A DNA stretch of 64,000 nt from Neptunomonas concharum (GTDB lineage: Bacteria > Pseudomonadota > Gammaproteobacteria > Pseudomonadales > Balneatricaceae), in NCBI RefSeq assembly GCF_008630635.1, contig NZ_CP043869.1, positions 3,359,001 through 3,423,000 on the forward strand, given 5' to 3'. The first letter of the stretch is position 1, and every line of letters begins with the position of its first letter. The notes under the pieces are model-generated. The model did not search any database, was not told the DNA's origin, and saw only the letters and a list, made by a program, of their open reading frames with translations. Below are positions 1-7,928 of this stretch, piece after piece. Position numbers and translations under genes: made by a program.

Positions 1-302
1 AAGTATCTATTAAAATTATGGATAAAGAGTATCTAATTGGCTGTCCTGATGGTGCAGAGGCAGAGCTTTTTGCATCTGCTGACTATCTAGACAAAAAAAT
101 GCGCGAGGTTAGAGATAGCGGAAAAGTGCTTGGATTAGAACGTGTTGCGGTTATGGCTGCACTAAATATTTCCCACGAACTAATCAAAAGCAAAGAACAG
201 CAGAGGGAGAAGGTTGAAGAAAGAATCCAACGCCTTGGCGAGAAAATTGATCATTCCATGGCTCGCATGTCTGCATCTGAGAACATCGATAGCAACGATT
301 AA
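1..302 (+). CDS. zapA: Cell division protein ZapA (5' end outside window)
   Basis: ZapA binds FtsZ and promotes protofilament bundling at the division ring. The first in-window ATG (position 18) is probably not the start. The frame is open to the left edge and reads V-S-I-K-I just before M-D-K-E-Y, which matches the usual ZapA N-terminus, so the gene is cut by the window edge. The visible part (about 99 residues) has the globular head (LIGCPDGAE) followed by a long C-terminal coiled coil (roughly residues 45-90 from the first ATG). The 6S RNA gene and fau follow downstream, the standard gammaproteobacterial order. Confidence 0.9.
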   Translation, partial: VSIKIMDKEYLIGCPDGAEAELFASADYLDKKMREVRDSGKVLGLERVAVMAALNISHELIKSKEQQREKVEERIQRLGEKIDHSMARMSASENIDSND

Positions 303-383
303 CAATTAGAAACAAATAGATAAACGTATAAATTTCATACAGTTGCATATTTTTCATAGCATTAATTTAAAAAAATACAAGAC

Positions 384-411
384 CTGACTTTCTGCATTAT
401 CAAGGTATAAT
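384..411 (+). promoter_or_regulatory. Candidate sigma-70 promoter of 6S RNA
   Basis: A -10 hexamer TATAAT lies at 406-411. A -35-like CTGACT lies at 384-389, with a 16-nt spacer. Transcription would start about 418, exactly where the 6S RNA fold begins. Confidence 0.55.
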
Positions 412-416
412 TAATC

Positions 417-594
417 TGCTCCCTGGGGTGTTTGTCCATTGGTTAAGTCCCTCGAGCCGATAATTACCAGTATGGATTTTTTCAGCAGGTGTTGTGCGCA
501 TGTCCGTCTTCGGAAAGCCTAATGCACTTCGGAAATCTCCTCCTTGAACCTTCGGGTTCAGGGCCACAACCAGTAACGGCATCTTGGGGAGCCT
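417..594 (+). ncRNA. ssrS: 6S RNA
   Basis: 6S RNA folds into a long rod with a central bubble that mimics an open promoter and sequesters the sigma-70 RNA polymerase holoenzyme in stationary phase. Recognition rests on position between zapA and fau and on conserved blocks: the 5' strand CTCCCTGGGGTG pairs with the 3' strand CATCTTGGGGAG. Other typical 6S elements are GAGCCGATA near 454, a region around GTGCGCATGTCCGTC, and the terminal hairpin CCTTGAACCTTCGGGTTCAGGG (about 542-563). The ends are inferred to within a few bases. The 3' end runs up to the fau start codon and includes its ribosome binding site. Confidence 0.9.
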
Positions 595-601
595 CCATTT
601 T

Positions 602-1198
602 ATGGACGCCAGAAACGTATTGCGCAAAAAAATGCGAACAGCTCGCCGCGCATTATCACCTTTGCAGCAGAAGTCCGCTGCCCGCAATCTGCTCAAACAA
701 CTTAAAAAAGCACCCCAGTTTCGCACAGCCAAGCATCTTGCCCTCTATTTGGGTAATGATGGCGAGATTGATCCAAATGAAGTGGCCCAGTGGTGTTGGA
801 AACAAGGCAAGATCATCTACTTGCCGGTGCTACACCCACTTGCCCATAATCGTTTATGGTTTGTACGCTACACACCCAGAACACCTCTGACCAAGAATTG
901 TTACGGCATTGCAGAGCCGAAATCGCCCTATCGATCTATACGGCCCGCTAAGGCACTGGATACGGTGTTGCTCCCTTTGGTCGCGTTTGATACACAGGGT
1001 GGGCGTTTAGGTATGGGAGGGGGATATTATGATCGAACTTTTAGCTTTATCAGGCAATTCAACCTATCCAAGCCACGCCTCATAGGCTTAGCTCATGATT
1101 TTCAGAAAGTAGAAAAACTACCAGTAGCGAGTTGGGACGTACCTCTCACACTTGTAGTGACAGACGCCGCTATCTATGCGCCCAAAAATCGGCTTTAG
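602..1198 (+). CDS. fau: 5-formyltetrahydrofolate cyclo-ligase
   Basis: This enzyme converts 5-formyl-THF plus ATP to 5,10-methenyl-THF. The 198-aa product shows the family hallmarks: the N-terminal basic helix R-x-x-L-R-K-K-M-R-x-x-R-R, and the C-terminal substrate loop D-T-Q-G-G-R-L-G-M-G-G-G-Y-Y-D-R-T. A longer reading from TTG 584 is possible, but ATG 602 gives the normal N-terminus and has GGGGAG about 11 nt upstream. That binding site is part of the 6S RNA 3' strand, in keeping with the ssrS-fau cotranscription known in enterobacteria. The stop overlaps the end of a convergent 43-aa ORF by 3 bp. Confidence 0.95.
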   Translation: MDARNVLRKKMRTARRALSPLQQKSAARNLLKQLKKAPQFRTAKHLALYLGNDGEIDPNEVAQWCWKQGKIIYLPVLHPLAHNRLWFVRYTPRTPLTKNCYGIAEPKSPYRSIRPAKALDTVLLPLVAFDTQGGRLGMGGGYYDRTFSFIRQFNLSKPRLIGLAHDFQKVEKLPVASWDVPLTLVVTDAAIYAPKNRL

Positions 1199-1326
1199 CG
1201 CAAGCTAAACACCTGCTCTACCATCGATGACAGTTGAAAATCCCCCTGAGAGAATACGCCTGTAATAACAGAACCAACAACAAAGGCAATAACAACAACC
1301 ATGACAAGATCAGGACCTTTTTTCAT
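1195..1326 (-). CDS. Small single-span membrane protein, unrecognised (43 aa)
   Basis: An ATG-initiated 43-codon ORF starts MKKGPDLVMVVVIAF. Two Lys and a short polar segment are followed by a hydrophobic helix (about residues 7-25) and a polar tail, the pattern of a small inner-membrane protein with the N-terminus inside. A purine-rich stretch (AGAGAAG) lies 10-16 nt upstream of the start. Its stop overlaps the stop of fau on the opposite strand. I do not recognise the family and assign no function. Coding is inferred from the charge and hydrophobicity pattern and from its neat fit into the otherwise empty gap. Confidence 0.5.
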   Translation of the reverse strand: MKKGPDLVMVVVIAFVVGSVITGVFSQGDFQLSSMVEQVFSLR

Positions 1327-1543
1327 ACCCTGCACTTCTTCTCTTATTATTTCGTTAATGTGGAAACATCCCAGTAAAACCGCTGCAAGTTTTCCATACT
1401 CTCAAAATAAATCAAGGCTTCTTTTAACTATAGCAGCAAGTTAAACGATTTTCTTGACAGATCGCACAAAAAACCACAAATAGCTCCTTGATACAGCTTG
1501 ATTTTCCCCGATTTTCGCAACATTTGTCACAATATCGTCAAAA

Positions 1544-2455
1544 TCATAATGCCAACCAAAGAACCAAAGGCAGTGTCAGTATGGACAATACGGTTTGGCC
1601 CGTAATAATTGCGGCCATCATCTGCGCATCCCCACCTAGCTGACGAGCTAAAATATACCCAGAAGGCGCGGTAGGTACTGCAGCAAACACAACCAGCAGA
1701 CCCGTAACCAGCGGAGAAAGTTCCATCCATTGAGCAAAAAACAGTATAAATAGCGGAAATAACAATAATTTAATGATTCCTGACAACCACATCGCACTTT
1801 GCGCCGAGCGTAACGACGCAATGTTCAAACCAGCGCCAACCGCTAACAAGCCTAGAGGCAGCGCCATCTGGCCGAGTAATTGCGCCACAGAAAGCAGTTC
1901 TGCATGCAACCCCACGCCAGACACGTTCAGCCCAATGCCCAATATACAAGCCAATATCAGCGGGTTCTTGACCAATGTACGAAGAAAGCCTGATACACCT
2001 TTCCCAGAAGGGATATGGATAGAGAACACCAAAACACACAGCAAATTGATCAACGGAATCATCAAAGCAACCACAATTGCCGACAACGCAATGGCATCTT
2101 CACCAAATATTGCCGTAGCGACAGCTAAGGCCACATAGGTATTAAAACGAATAGCTCCCTGATAGAACGATGTAAACGCAGCTGATGACAAATGCATAAT
2201 CGGCTTCAAACACAAACAGAGGATGCTTCCAACTACCAGTAGGACAATAATTGCCAGAGCAATGTTATCAAAGGCGATCCCCGCCATATCCGCTGTGCTT
2301 AATTTGCTAACCAACAGCACAGGAAATAATACGAAGTAGGTGAGCTTCTCAGCTGGTTCCCAAAAGCCATCTCCAGGAAAACCACTTTTACGTCCGGCAA
2401 ACCCGATCATTAACAATGCAAACACTGGCCATAATGCGCTAAGAACCGAAAACAT
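1544..2455 (-). CDS. AEC-family (auxin efflux carrier-like) permease
   Basis: This is a polytopic inner-membrane protein of about 303 aa with roughly ten hydrophobic spans. It has the two-fold AEC layout: an N-terminal half with L-T-Y-F-V-L-F-P-V-L-L and a C-terminal half ending in F-A-A-V-P-T-A-P-S-G-Y-I-L-A-R-Q-L-G-G-D. That last block (small residues then G-x-x-A-x-x) is the AEC/MdcF signature. Bacterial members export or import organic anions such as malonate or malate. The substrate here cannot be read from sequence. An upstream in-frame ATG at 2467 would add four residues, but AGGGA is better placed for ATG 2455. It diverges from the ACT-domain gene. Confidence 0.85.
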   Translation of the reverse strand: MFSVLSALWPVFALLMIGFAGRKSGFPGDGFWEPAEKLTYFVLFPVLLVSKLSTADMAGIAFDNIALAIIVLLVVGSILCLCLKPIMHLSSAAFTSFYQGAIRFNTYVALAVATAIFGEDAIALSAIVVALMIPLINLLCVLVFSIHIPSGKGVSGFLRTLVKNPLILACILGIGLNVSGVGLHAELLSVAQLLGQMALPLGLLAVGAGLNIASLRSAQSAMWLSGIIKLLLFPLFILFFAQWMELSPLVTGLLVVFAAVPTAPSGYILARQLGGDAQMMAAIITGQTVLSILTLPLVLWLAL

Positions 2456-2546
2456 ACTTGCGAACATCCCTAAGTAAGAGTATTTCTATGGACTGATTGA
2501 GCCCTACTGTGGCACACAGCATTATTATTGTTAAGGAAACCGTCTT

Positions 2547-3062
2547 ATGACATCACTGGTATTAACCGTTATTGGGCCCGACAAACCTGGGCTCGTTGAA
2601 CGCCTATCCCATACGATTGCCCAGCACGAAGGTAATTGGCTGGAATCCGGTCTGTCCCGCCTTGGAGGCAAATTTGCTGGCATCCTCGTTATCCAAGTGC
2701 CTGATGAGCAGGTTACTGCGCTACATAAAGCCCTGCAAGATTTACAAAACAGCGGCCTGAAAATTATTGCTGAGTCTGCGGATGATCAGGAACGAGCCAC
2801 CGACTTGCGACCTTTTACATTAGAATTAGTGGGACACGACAAACCGGGGATCGTGCGTGAAATATCCCAGGCGCTCGCACAACGGCACATCAATGTGGAG
2901 ACGTTAAAAACCGAACTAGTATCAGGCTCCATGTCTGCAGAGTTACTATTTAAAGCCGAAGCGCACTTACTAGCACCTGCGGATTTTGACATGGACGAAC
3001 TACAGGGAGCAATTGAAGGGATCGCCAGCGACCTGATGGTGGATATTACACTAAACGACTAA
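2547..3062 (+). CDS. Tandem ACT-domain regulator, GcvR-like
   Basis: The 171-aa protein is two ACT domains (about residues 3-75 and 92-165) with little else. Each starts with the G-x-D-K-P-G ligand-loop motif (V-I-G-P-D-K-P-G and V-G-H-D-K-P-G-I-V). This is the architecture of the glycine cleavage repressor accessory protein GcvR and its homologues. GcvR binds GcvA, so this protein probably acts by protein contact, with amino-acid sensing through the ACT folds. No DNA-binding domain is present. AAGGAAA precedes the ATG. No glycine cleavage gene lies nearby, so a specific GcvR role is inference. Confidence 0.8.
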   Translation: MTSLVLTVIGPDKPGLVERLSHTIAQHEGNWLESGLSRLGGKFAGILVIQVPDEQVTALHKALQDLQNSGLKIIAESADDQERATDLRPFTLELVGHDKPGIVREISQALAQRHINVETLKTELVSGSMSAELLFKAEAHLLAPADFDMDELQGAIEGIASDLMVDITLND

Positions 3063-3147
3063 ATACCCCTGCGCGTGCTTGCTTCATCGAAGGTTAATCC
3101 AGCATAGCGTTTTATAGACTATCTCACTAACTTTTCGGAGCAGAAAT

Positions 3148-3402
3148 ATGGGAGTTTTTTCTTGGATCATCATGGGTCTACTAGCGGGCGCTGTTGCCAA
3201 ATGGTTAATGCCAGGTAAGGATCCAGGCGGATTTTTTATCACCATGATTCTGGGTATTGCCGGCGGTATCGTTGGTGGTTATATAGGCACTATGCTTGGG
3301 TTTGGTAAGGTAGATGGCTTCAACTTAGGCAGTTTTGGTCTAGCCACTGCCGGAGCAGTCTTGCTGTTATTTATCTACCGCAATATCAAAGGTCGCAGCT
3401 AA
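3148..3402 (+). CDS. GlsB/YeaQ/YmgE-family stress membrane protein
   Basis: An 84-aa, very hydrophobic, glycine-rich protein with three predicted membrane helices (about residues 3-18, 28-47 and 58-78). The start MGVFSWIIMGLLAGAVAKWLMPG matches the transglycosylase-associated (GlsB/YeaQ) family. The biochemical role of the family is not settled; members are often induced by stress or at stationary phase. The ATG is preceded by CGGAG. It is monocistronic, with a hairpin just after the stop. Confidence 0.85.
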   Translation: MGVFSWIIMGLLAGAVAKWLMPGKDPGGFFITMILGIAGGIVGGYIGTMLGFGKVDGFNLGSFGLATAGAVLLLFIYRNIKGRS

Positions 3403-3408
3403 GCTGAC

Positions 3409-3441
3409 AACAAGGTGGTTAAACCTCATAGCCACCTTGTT
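3409..3441. terminator. Inverted repeat between convergent genes
   Basis: Perfect 10-bp arms AACAAGGTGG (3409-3418) and CCACCTTGTT (3432-3441) flank a 13-nt loop. The right arm overlaps the stop codon of the opposing GGDEF gene. The T-tract is weak on both strands, so termination is plausible but not certain. Confidence 0.45.
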
Positions 3442-4495
3442 AATCATTATCTGCTGTTAACTCTTCCAGTTTTATCATCGCCCAATCAACTGGCAACTCT
3501 GCTTGGCATACCCTATTTCGGCCTGAATGCTTTGCCCTATATAGCGCATCGTCCGCTCTTTTCATCCATTCTCGGGCTGATTCGATCTCGCCCAACTCTG
3601 CCACACCGACCGACACAGTGACATAGTGGCCTGAGATCAGCTTCGTTTGTTCCAGCAGGCCTCTTGCCTGCTCAGCTAAGCTAAGCGCATCCTCTAAGCC
3701 GCCATTGGTTAAGACAACAAACTCTTCTCCACCAAAACGGTATAAGCTCTCTTCTTCTCGGATCATTCCCTTCAGAAAATCAACGAACCTCTGTAGGAAA
3801 ATATCACCCGTCGCATGCCCAAACTGATCATTAATTTGTTTAAAGTGGTCAACATCAAATAACACCAGAGAAACAGCGTTTTTTCTGTTTTGGTAATTGG
3901 AAACAGCTTTCTCTATATCGTCATCCAAAGAGCGCCGGTTATAGGCACCGGTCAGAGGGTCAATCGTCGCCTCTTGAGATAAGCGACGCCGATCTCGTGC
4001 CATTCGCACTGAGAAAATTGACGAAAACAGACAAACGAGCACGTAGGAGACCTGAAAGCTGAATAACTGCAACCAACCCAACTCATCAAGGACAATATAA
4101 GACAGCGCCAGCAACGAAAGTACGCTAATTATCAAAGCTTCGCGCAGGCGAACCATAAAGAAACCTGCAACAGCTGTCGGATAAGACCAGAACAGCATGT
4201 CAGCGCCCTTGAGTATGGTTACTGTTAGCATCCCTACCGTATAAACTAAGGTAAAGAGAAGGCTTACTAATCTAAAGTAAGCTCGGTTGCCTGAAAGCGC
4301 CACCAATATCACCATCCCAATAACAATAAGAAGATCAATCAGGCCTAACGTATATTCACCCTGAATAAATCGCCACACACTAAAAGGGAGTATCGCAACC
4401 ACCCCAAGCGCCCCTTGCATACGCATCAAGTCCATTTCAGGCGAACTATCAGGTCGAGAGGTTTTGTAGCGTGCTATAATTCTGTCAAACAACAT
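3440..4495 (-). CDS. Membrane-bound diguanylate cyclase (GGDEF)
   Basis: This enzyme makes the second messenger c-di-GMP from two GTP. Of 351 aa, residues about 25-165 form five or six membrane helices without a recognised sensor fold. They are followed by a GGDEF domain (about 180-340). The catalytic features are intact: D-P-L-T-G-A-Y-N-R-R, D-V-D-H-F-K-Q-I-N-D-x-F-G-H and the active-site loop R-F-G-G-E-E-F. The inhibitory I-site upstream, normally RxxD, reads R-E-E-E, so product inhibition may be weakened. AAGGGA precedes the ATG. The signal sensed is unknown. Confidence 0.9.
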   Translation of the reverse strand: MLFDRIIARYKTSRPDSSPEMDLMRMQGALGVVAILPFSVWRFIQGEYTLGLIDLLIVIGMVILVALSGNRAYFRLVSLLFTLVYTVGMLTVTILKGADMLFWSYPTAVAGFFMVRLREALIISVLSLLALSYIVLDELGWLQLFSFQVSYVLVCLFSSIFSVRMARDRRRLSQEATIDPLTGAYNRRSLDDDIEKAVSNYQNRKNAVSLVLFDVDHFKQINDQFGHATGDIFLQRFVDFLKGMIREEESLYRFGGEEFVVLTNGGLEDALSLAEQARGLLEQTKLISGHYVTVSVGVAELGEIESAREWMKRADDALYRAKHSGRNRVCQAELPVDWAMIKLEELTADND

Positions 4496-4554
4496 ATGTC
4501 CCTTGCGCAGTTTGAAACTTCAGAGTGTATTCATTCACACGAAAAAGTACTAGC

Positions 4555-4583
4555 AATAAAAAAGCGGACATCAGCCCGCTTTG
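4555..4583 (-). terminator. Intrinsic terminator of argH
   Basis: 7-bp arms AAAGCGG/CCGCTTT flank an 8-nt loop. On the minus strand a run of T follows, 9 nt beyond the argH stop. Confidence 0.75.
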
Positions 4584-4591
4584 AGAGTCAA

Positions 4592-5986
4592 CTAGACGCG
4601 CTGTTGCAACCGTGATTTGCCGCGGGCCACCGCTGCCCTAACCTGACTGGGTGCTGTGCCACCTATATGATTTCTCGCAGAAACAGAGCCTTCTAGTGTC
4701 AGAACCTCAAATACATCGGCACCGATTGTGTCAGAAAATTGCTGAAGTTCTTCAAGTGACATTTCACCTAAATCTTTGCCTGATTCAATCCCATAAGCTA
4801 CAGACTTACCAACCACTTCGTGGGCATCACGGAACGGCATACCTTTACGCACCAGATAATCCGCTAGGTCGGTTGCTGTTGAGAAACCTCGTAGCGCCGC
4901 TTCTCGCATGTTTTCTTTGCGTGACTCCAAGGCTGGTACCATGTCAGCAAAAGCACGTAAGCAACCTTTTACCGTATCAATGGCATCAAACAATGGCTCT
5001 TTATCTTCTTGGTTATCTTTGTTGTAGGCCAAAGGCTGAGATTTCATTAGCGTCAGAAGACTCATTAAATGCCCATAAACACGACCTGACTTACCACGCA
5101 CCAACTCCGGCACATCGGGGTTCTTTTTCTGCGGCATAATGGAGGAGCCTGTACAGAAACGATCTGGCAAGTTAATGAAATTGAATTGTGCAGAGGTCCA
5201 CAGCACCAGTTCTTCCGACATACGTGTCATATGCATCATCAACACACTGGAGGCTGCACAAAATTCAATAGCGAAATCACGGTCTGATACGGCATCTAGT
5301 GAGTTTTCTGCCGGTGCATCAAAGCCTAACAACTTACAAGTAATCTCACGTTGAATAGGGTAAGTCGTGCCTGCCAAGGCTGCTGCTCCTAACGGCATAA
5401 TATTGACCCGCTTACGAGTATCTACGAAGCGCTCATAGTCGCGGCTCAACATTTCAAACCATGCCAGCAAGTGATGCCCAAACGTGACTGGCTGCGCGGT
5501 TTGCAAATGCGTAAAACCAGGCATAATCGTGTCAGCCTCTTGTTCAGCCAACATCAGCAAGCCTTCTTGCAAACGCGTAATTTCGGACAAAATAAGATCA
5601 ATCTCATCGCGCACATACAAACGAATGTCGGTTGCTACTTGATCATTACGCGAACGGCCGGTGTGCAGCTTTTTACCTGTAATCCCGATCTTAGCTGTTA
5701 ATGCAGCTTCGATGTTCATATGAACATCTTCCAGCGCTATAGACCATTCAAAGCGCCCAGCCTCAATATCTTGCTGAATCTCAGACAATCCCTGAATAAT
5801 AGCGTCACGCTCCTCTTCTGTAAGCACACCCGCCTCTGTCAGCATGGTGGCATGAGCAACGGAACCTTGAATATCTTGTCGATACATACGTTGATCAAAC
5901 TCAACAGATGCCGTAAAACGTGCGACAAACGCATCGGTAGGTTCATTAAAACGACCACCCCATTGCTGGTTGGTTTTATTGCTCAT
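4592..5986 (-). CDS. argH: Argininosuccinate lyase
   Basis: This enzyme cleaves argininosuccinate to arginine and fumarate, the last step of arginine synthesis. The 464-aa product belongs to the fumarase/aspartase superfamily. It carries the signature loop [12 protein letters not shown] with the catalytic Ser, plus [12 protein letters not shown] and the H-L-Q-T-A-Q-P block. An ATG 21 nt upstream (6007) is in frame, but ATG 5986 has GAGGT 7 nt before it and gives the usual N-terminus ([13 protein letters not shown]). The leader holds a small hairpin (CAGACC/GGTCTG, 6014-6030). It diverges from hemC, as in many gammaproteobacteria. Confidence 0.97.
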   Translation of the reverse strand: MSNKTNQQWGGRFNEPTDAFVARFTASVEFDQRMYRQDIQGSVAHATMLTEAGVLTEEERDAIIQGLSEIQQDIEAGRFEWSIALEDVHMNIEAALTAKIGITGKKLHTGRSRNDQVATDIRLYVRDEIDLILSEITRLQEGLLMLAEQEADTIMPGFTHLQTAQPVTFGHHLLAWFEMLSRDYERFVDTRKRVNIMPLGAAALAGTTYPIQREITCKLLGFDAPAENSLDAVSDRDFAIEFCAASSVLMMHMTRMSEELVLWTSAQFNFINLPDRFCTGSSIMPQKKNPDVPELVRGKSGRVYGHLMSLLTLMKSQPLAYNKDNQEDKEPLFDAIDTVKGCLRAFADMVPALESRKENMREAALRGFSTATDLADYLVRKGMPFRDAHEVVGKSVAYGIESGKDLGEMSLEELQQFSDTIGADVFEVLTLEGSVSARNHIGGTAPSQVRAAVARGKSRLQQRV

Positions 5987-6042
5987 GCGAAGGACCTCAT
6001 TACTCAATCAGGACAGACCTTTCTGGTCTGAAGAATCTCGCG

Positions 6043-6051
6043 ATTATAGCA
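6043..6051 (-). promoter_or_regulatory. Extended -10 promoter, argH
   Basis: On the minus strand the sequence is TGCTATAAT, a consensus extended -10 with a perfect TATAAT. It lies about 57 nt upstream of the chosen argH start. No convincing -35 is present, as expected for this promoter class. Confidence 0.6.
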
Positions 6052-6111
6052 GTTTTCTGCTCAGATGGAGCCATCTCTTGATATATGCCAGCCCCCACAA
6101 TGGTGATGATC

Positions 6112-6120
6112 TGTTACAAT
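6112..6120 (+). promoter_or_regulatory. Extended -10 promoter, hemCDXY
   Basis: TGTTACAAT (TG-n-TACAAT) lies about 52 nt upstream of the hemC ATG. The -35 region is poor. It is the only good -10 candidate in the argH-hemC gap on this strand. Confidence 0.5.
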
Positions 6121-6172
6121 CGCCTAATTCGCCGTAACAGGCTGGTAGACGTTATTACTTCAGGACAGGATT

Positions 6173-7117
6173 ATGCAGAAAAACCTCGTGCGCATTGCAA
6201 CCCGGAAAAGCCTGCTCGCCCTATGGCAAGCTGAATACGTAAAGGCAGAATTGGAAAAACACCATCCAGGTATTCAAGTTGAGCTGCTGGGCATGACAAC
6301 ACGGGGAGACAAGATTCTGGATACGCCACTTGCCAAGGTTGGCGGTAAAGGCCTGTTTGTCAAAGAGTTAGAAGTCGCCATGCTGGAAGATCGAGCCGAC
6401 ATTGCTGTTCATTCAATGAAAGACGTTCCTATGGAGTTTCCAGACGGACTCGGACTATCCGTTATCTGCCCCCGCGAAAAGCCGACGGATGCTTTCGTCT
6501 CTAATAAATTCCAATCATTATCTGAATTACCCCAGGGCGCCATAGTCGGCACCTCTTCACTTCGCCGTCAGGCACTCCTTAGAGAACAACGTCCCGACTT
6601 AGAGATTCAAGATTTGCGAGGCAACGTACAAACACGCCTAGGCAAATTAGATGATGGTCAATATGACGCCATCATTCTAGCAACAGCGGGGCTGATACGA
6701 TTAGGCCTGCAAGACCGAATCAGCAGTGAACTGTCCGATGATATTAGCCTACCCGCAGGCGGACAAGGCGCTGTCGGTATCGAGTGCCGTACAAATGACG
6801 ACGCGATCAAGGCACTGCTAGCCCCCTTACACCATCCGCAAACGGCATACTGTGTACTCGCAGAGCGCGCCATGAACAAGCGCTTAGAAGGCGGCTGCCA
6901 GGTCCCTATCGCCTGCTATGCAACACTCAACGACGCCGGTAATGAAATCTACCTTAGGGGCTTAGTTGCACGCCCTGACGGAACGACTGTATTACGCGAT
7001 GAAGAGCGAGGCGCACCTGAAGACGCCGAACAGATCGGCATTCGCCTTGCCGAACGGCTACTCGCGGCTGGGGCTGATGAAATTTTGAGTGAAGTCTATG
7101 CCGGCAACAACAACTAA
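6173..7117 (+). CDS. hemC: Hydroxymethylbilane synthase (porphobilinogen deaminase)
   Basis: This enzyme condenses four porphobilinogens into hydroxymethylbilane in tetrapyrrole synthesis. The 314-aa product has the N-terminal R-I-A-T-R-K-S-x-L-A-L-W-Q-A, catalytic Asp84 (H-S-M-K-D-V-P), the substrate-binding block G-T-S-S-L-R-R-Q, and Cys242 in E-G-G-C-Q-V-P-I, which carries the dipyrromethane cofactor. It is the first gene of a tight hemC-hemD-hemX-hemY operon, and its 3' end overlaps hemD. Confidence 0.97.
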   Translation: MQKNLVRIATRKSLLALWQAEYVKAELEKHHPGIQVELLGMTTRGDKILDTPLAKVGGKGLFVKELEVAMLEDRADIAVHSMKDVPMEFPDGLGLSVICPREKPTDAFVSNKFQSLSELPQGAIVGTSSLRRQALLREQRPDLEIQDLRGNVQTRLGKLDDGQYDAIILATAGLIRLGLQDRISSELSDDISLPAGGQGAVGIECRTNDDAIKALLAPLHHPQTAYCVLAERAMNKRLEGGCQVPIACYATLNDAGNEIYLRGLVARPDGTTVLRDEERGAPEDAEQIGIRLAERLLAAGADEILSEVYAGNNN

Positions 7118-7928
7118 TAACGACCTGCCAGATCTTTCTGGGCAGCATGTTTTAGTGACACGACCGAACCATCAAGCGGCAGAACAAATCCGTCTACTTG
7201 AAAGCTGTGGCGCAGAAGTTACCCACCTTCCTATGCTGGATATATCGCCAATAGACAGCAACGATGCTCGTTACGGCCTTTTAAAAACACAGATGATGAA
7301 TCTGGACCTCTATCATATCATCATCTGTATCAGCCCTAATGCAGCCACATTAGCCCACGAATGGATTGACCAATATTGGCCACAACTGCCTATCAACATT
7401 GACTGGTATGCAATTGGAAAAAAAACAGCGGCTTTACTGAATAGTTTTGACATTCCTGCCCGATACTCTCCGGCAGGTTTTGACTCTGAGGCTATGCTTA
7501 CCATGCCTGCGCTACAGTCACTGAACAATAAAAAAGTTCTGATTCTAAGAGGCAACAGTGGACGAACCACACTCGCAGAAACATTAACAAGCCGCGGCGC
7601 CCATGTTGAGTACGCCAACTTATATGATCGACAAACACCGGTTTATGGTGATAGTCATATCAAAAGTACTATTTATAATAGCGCCCTTTCCTCTATCCTG
7701 ATTACCAGTGGCGAAGCACTCGCCAACTTTGTTACAGTTGCTGCAGGGCAACACAAACAATTCAGCACTGATTCACTGCACGGACTCTATCTTGTGGTTC
7801 CTAGTGCACGCATTGCTGAGCAAGCCCGACTGATGGGATTTACACGAATAAAGGTAGCGCAAGGACCGGATGATATCTCCATGGTAAAAGCGCTAAACCC
7901 AGTAAACGACTCGGAAACCGACGCATGA
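7098..7928 (+). CDS. hemD: Uroporphyrinogen-III synthase
   Basis: This enzyme cyclises hydroxymethylbilane with inversion of ring D to give uroporphyrinogen III. The 276-aa sequence is divergent, as usual for HemD. It shows the bilobal pattern: V-L-V-T-R-P near the N-terminus, I-S-P-N-A-A after the first strand set, and a late I-L-I-T-S-G-E-A-L motif. The frame can start at GTG 7089 or ATG 7098; ATG 7098 is preferred, with GAGTGAAG just upstream. It overlaps hemC by 20 bp and hemX by 4 bp, so translation is probably coupled. Confidence 0.92.
   Translation: MPATTTNNDLPDLSGQHVLVTRPNHQAAEQIRLLESCGAEVTHLPMLDISPIDSNDARYGLLKTQMMNLDLYHIIICISPNAATLAHEWIDQYWPQLPINIDWYAIGKKTAALLNSFDIPARYSPAGFDSEAMLTMPALQSLNNKKVLILRGNSGRTTLAETLTSRGAHVEYANLYDRQTPVYGDSHIKSTIYNSALSSILITSGEALANFVTVAAGQHKQFSTDSLHGLYLVVPSARIAEQARLMGFTRIKVAQGPDDISMVKALNPVNDSETDA

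Noticed and set aside
489-890. 133-aa open frame across the 6S RNA and the start of fau
   Set aside because: It covers the 6S RNA and runs out of frame through fau, whose protein is clearly recognised; no family resemblance.
1773-2138. 121-aa and 89-aa open frames overlapping the AEC permease
   Set aside because: Shadow frames of a hydrophobic protein gene; the AEC protein explains the region.
2500-2546. TGGCAC sequence upstream of the ACT-domain gene as a sigma-54 promoter
   Set aside because: The matching GC at -12 is absent at the correct spacing.
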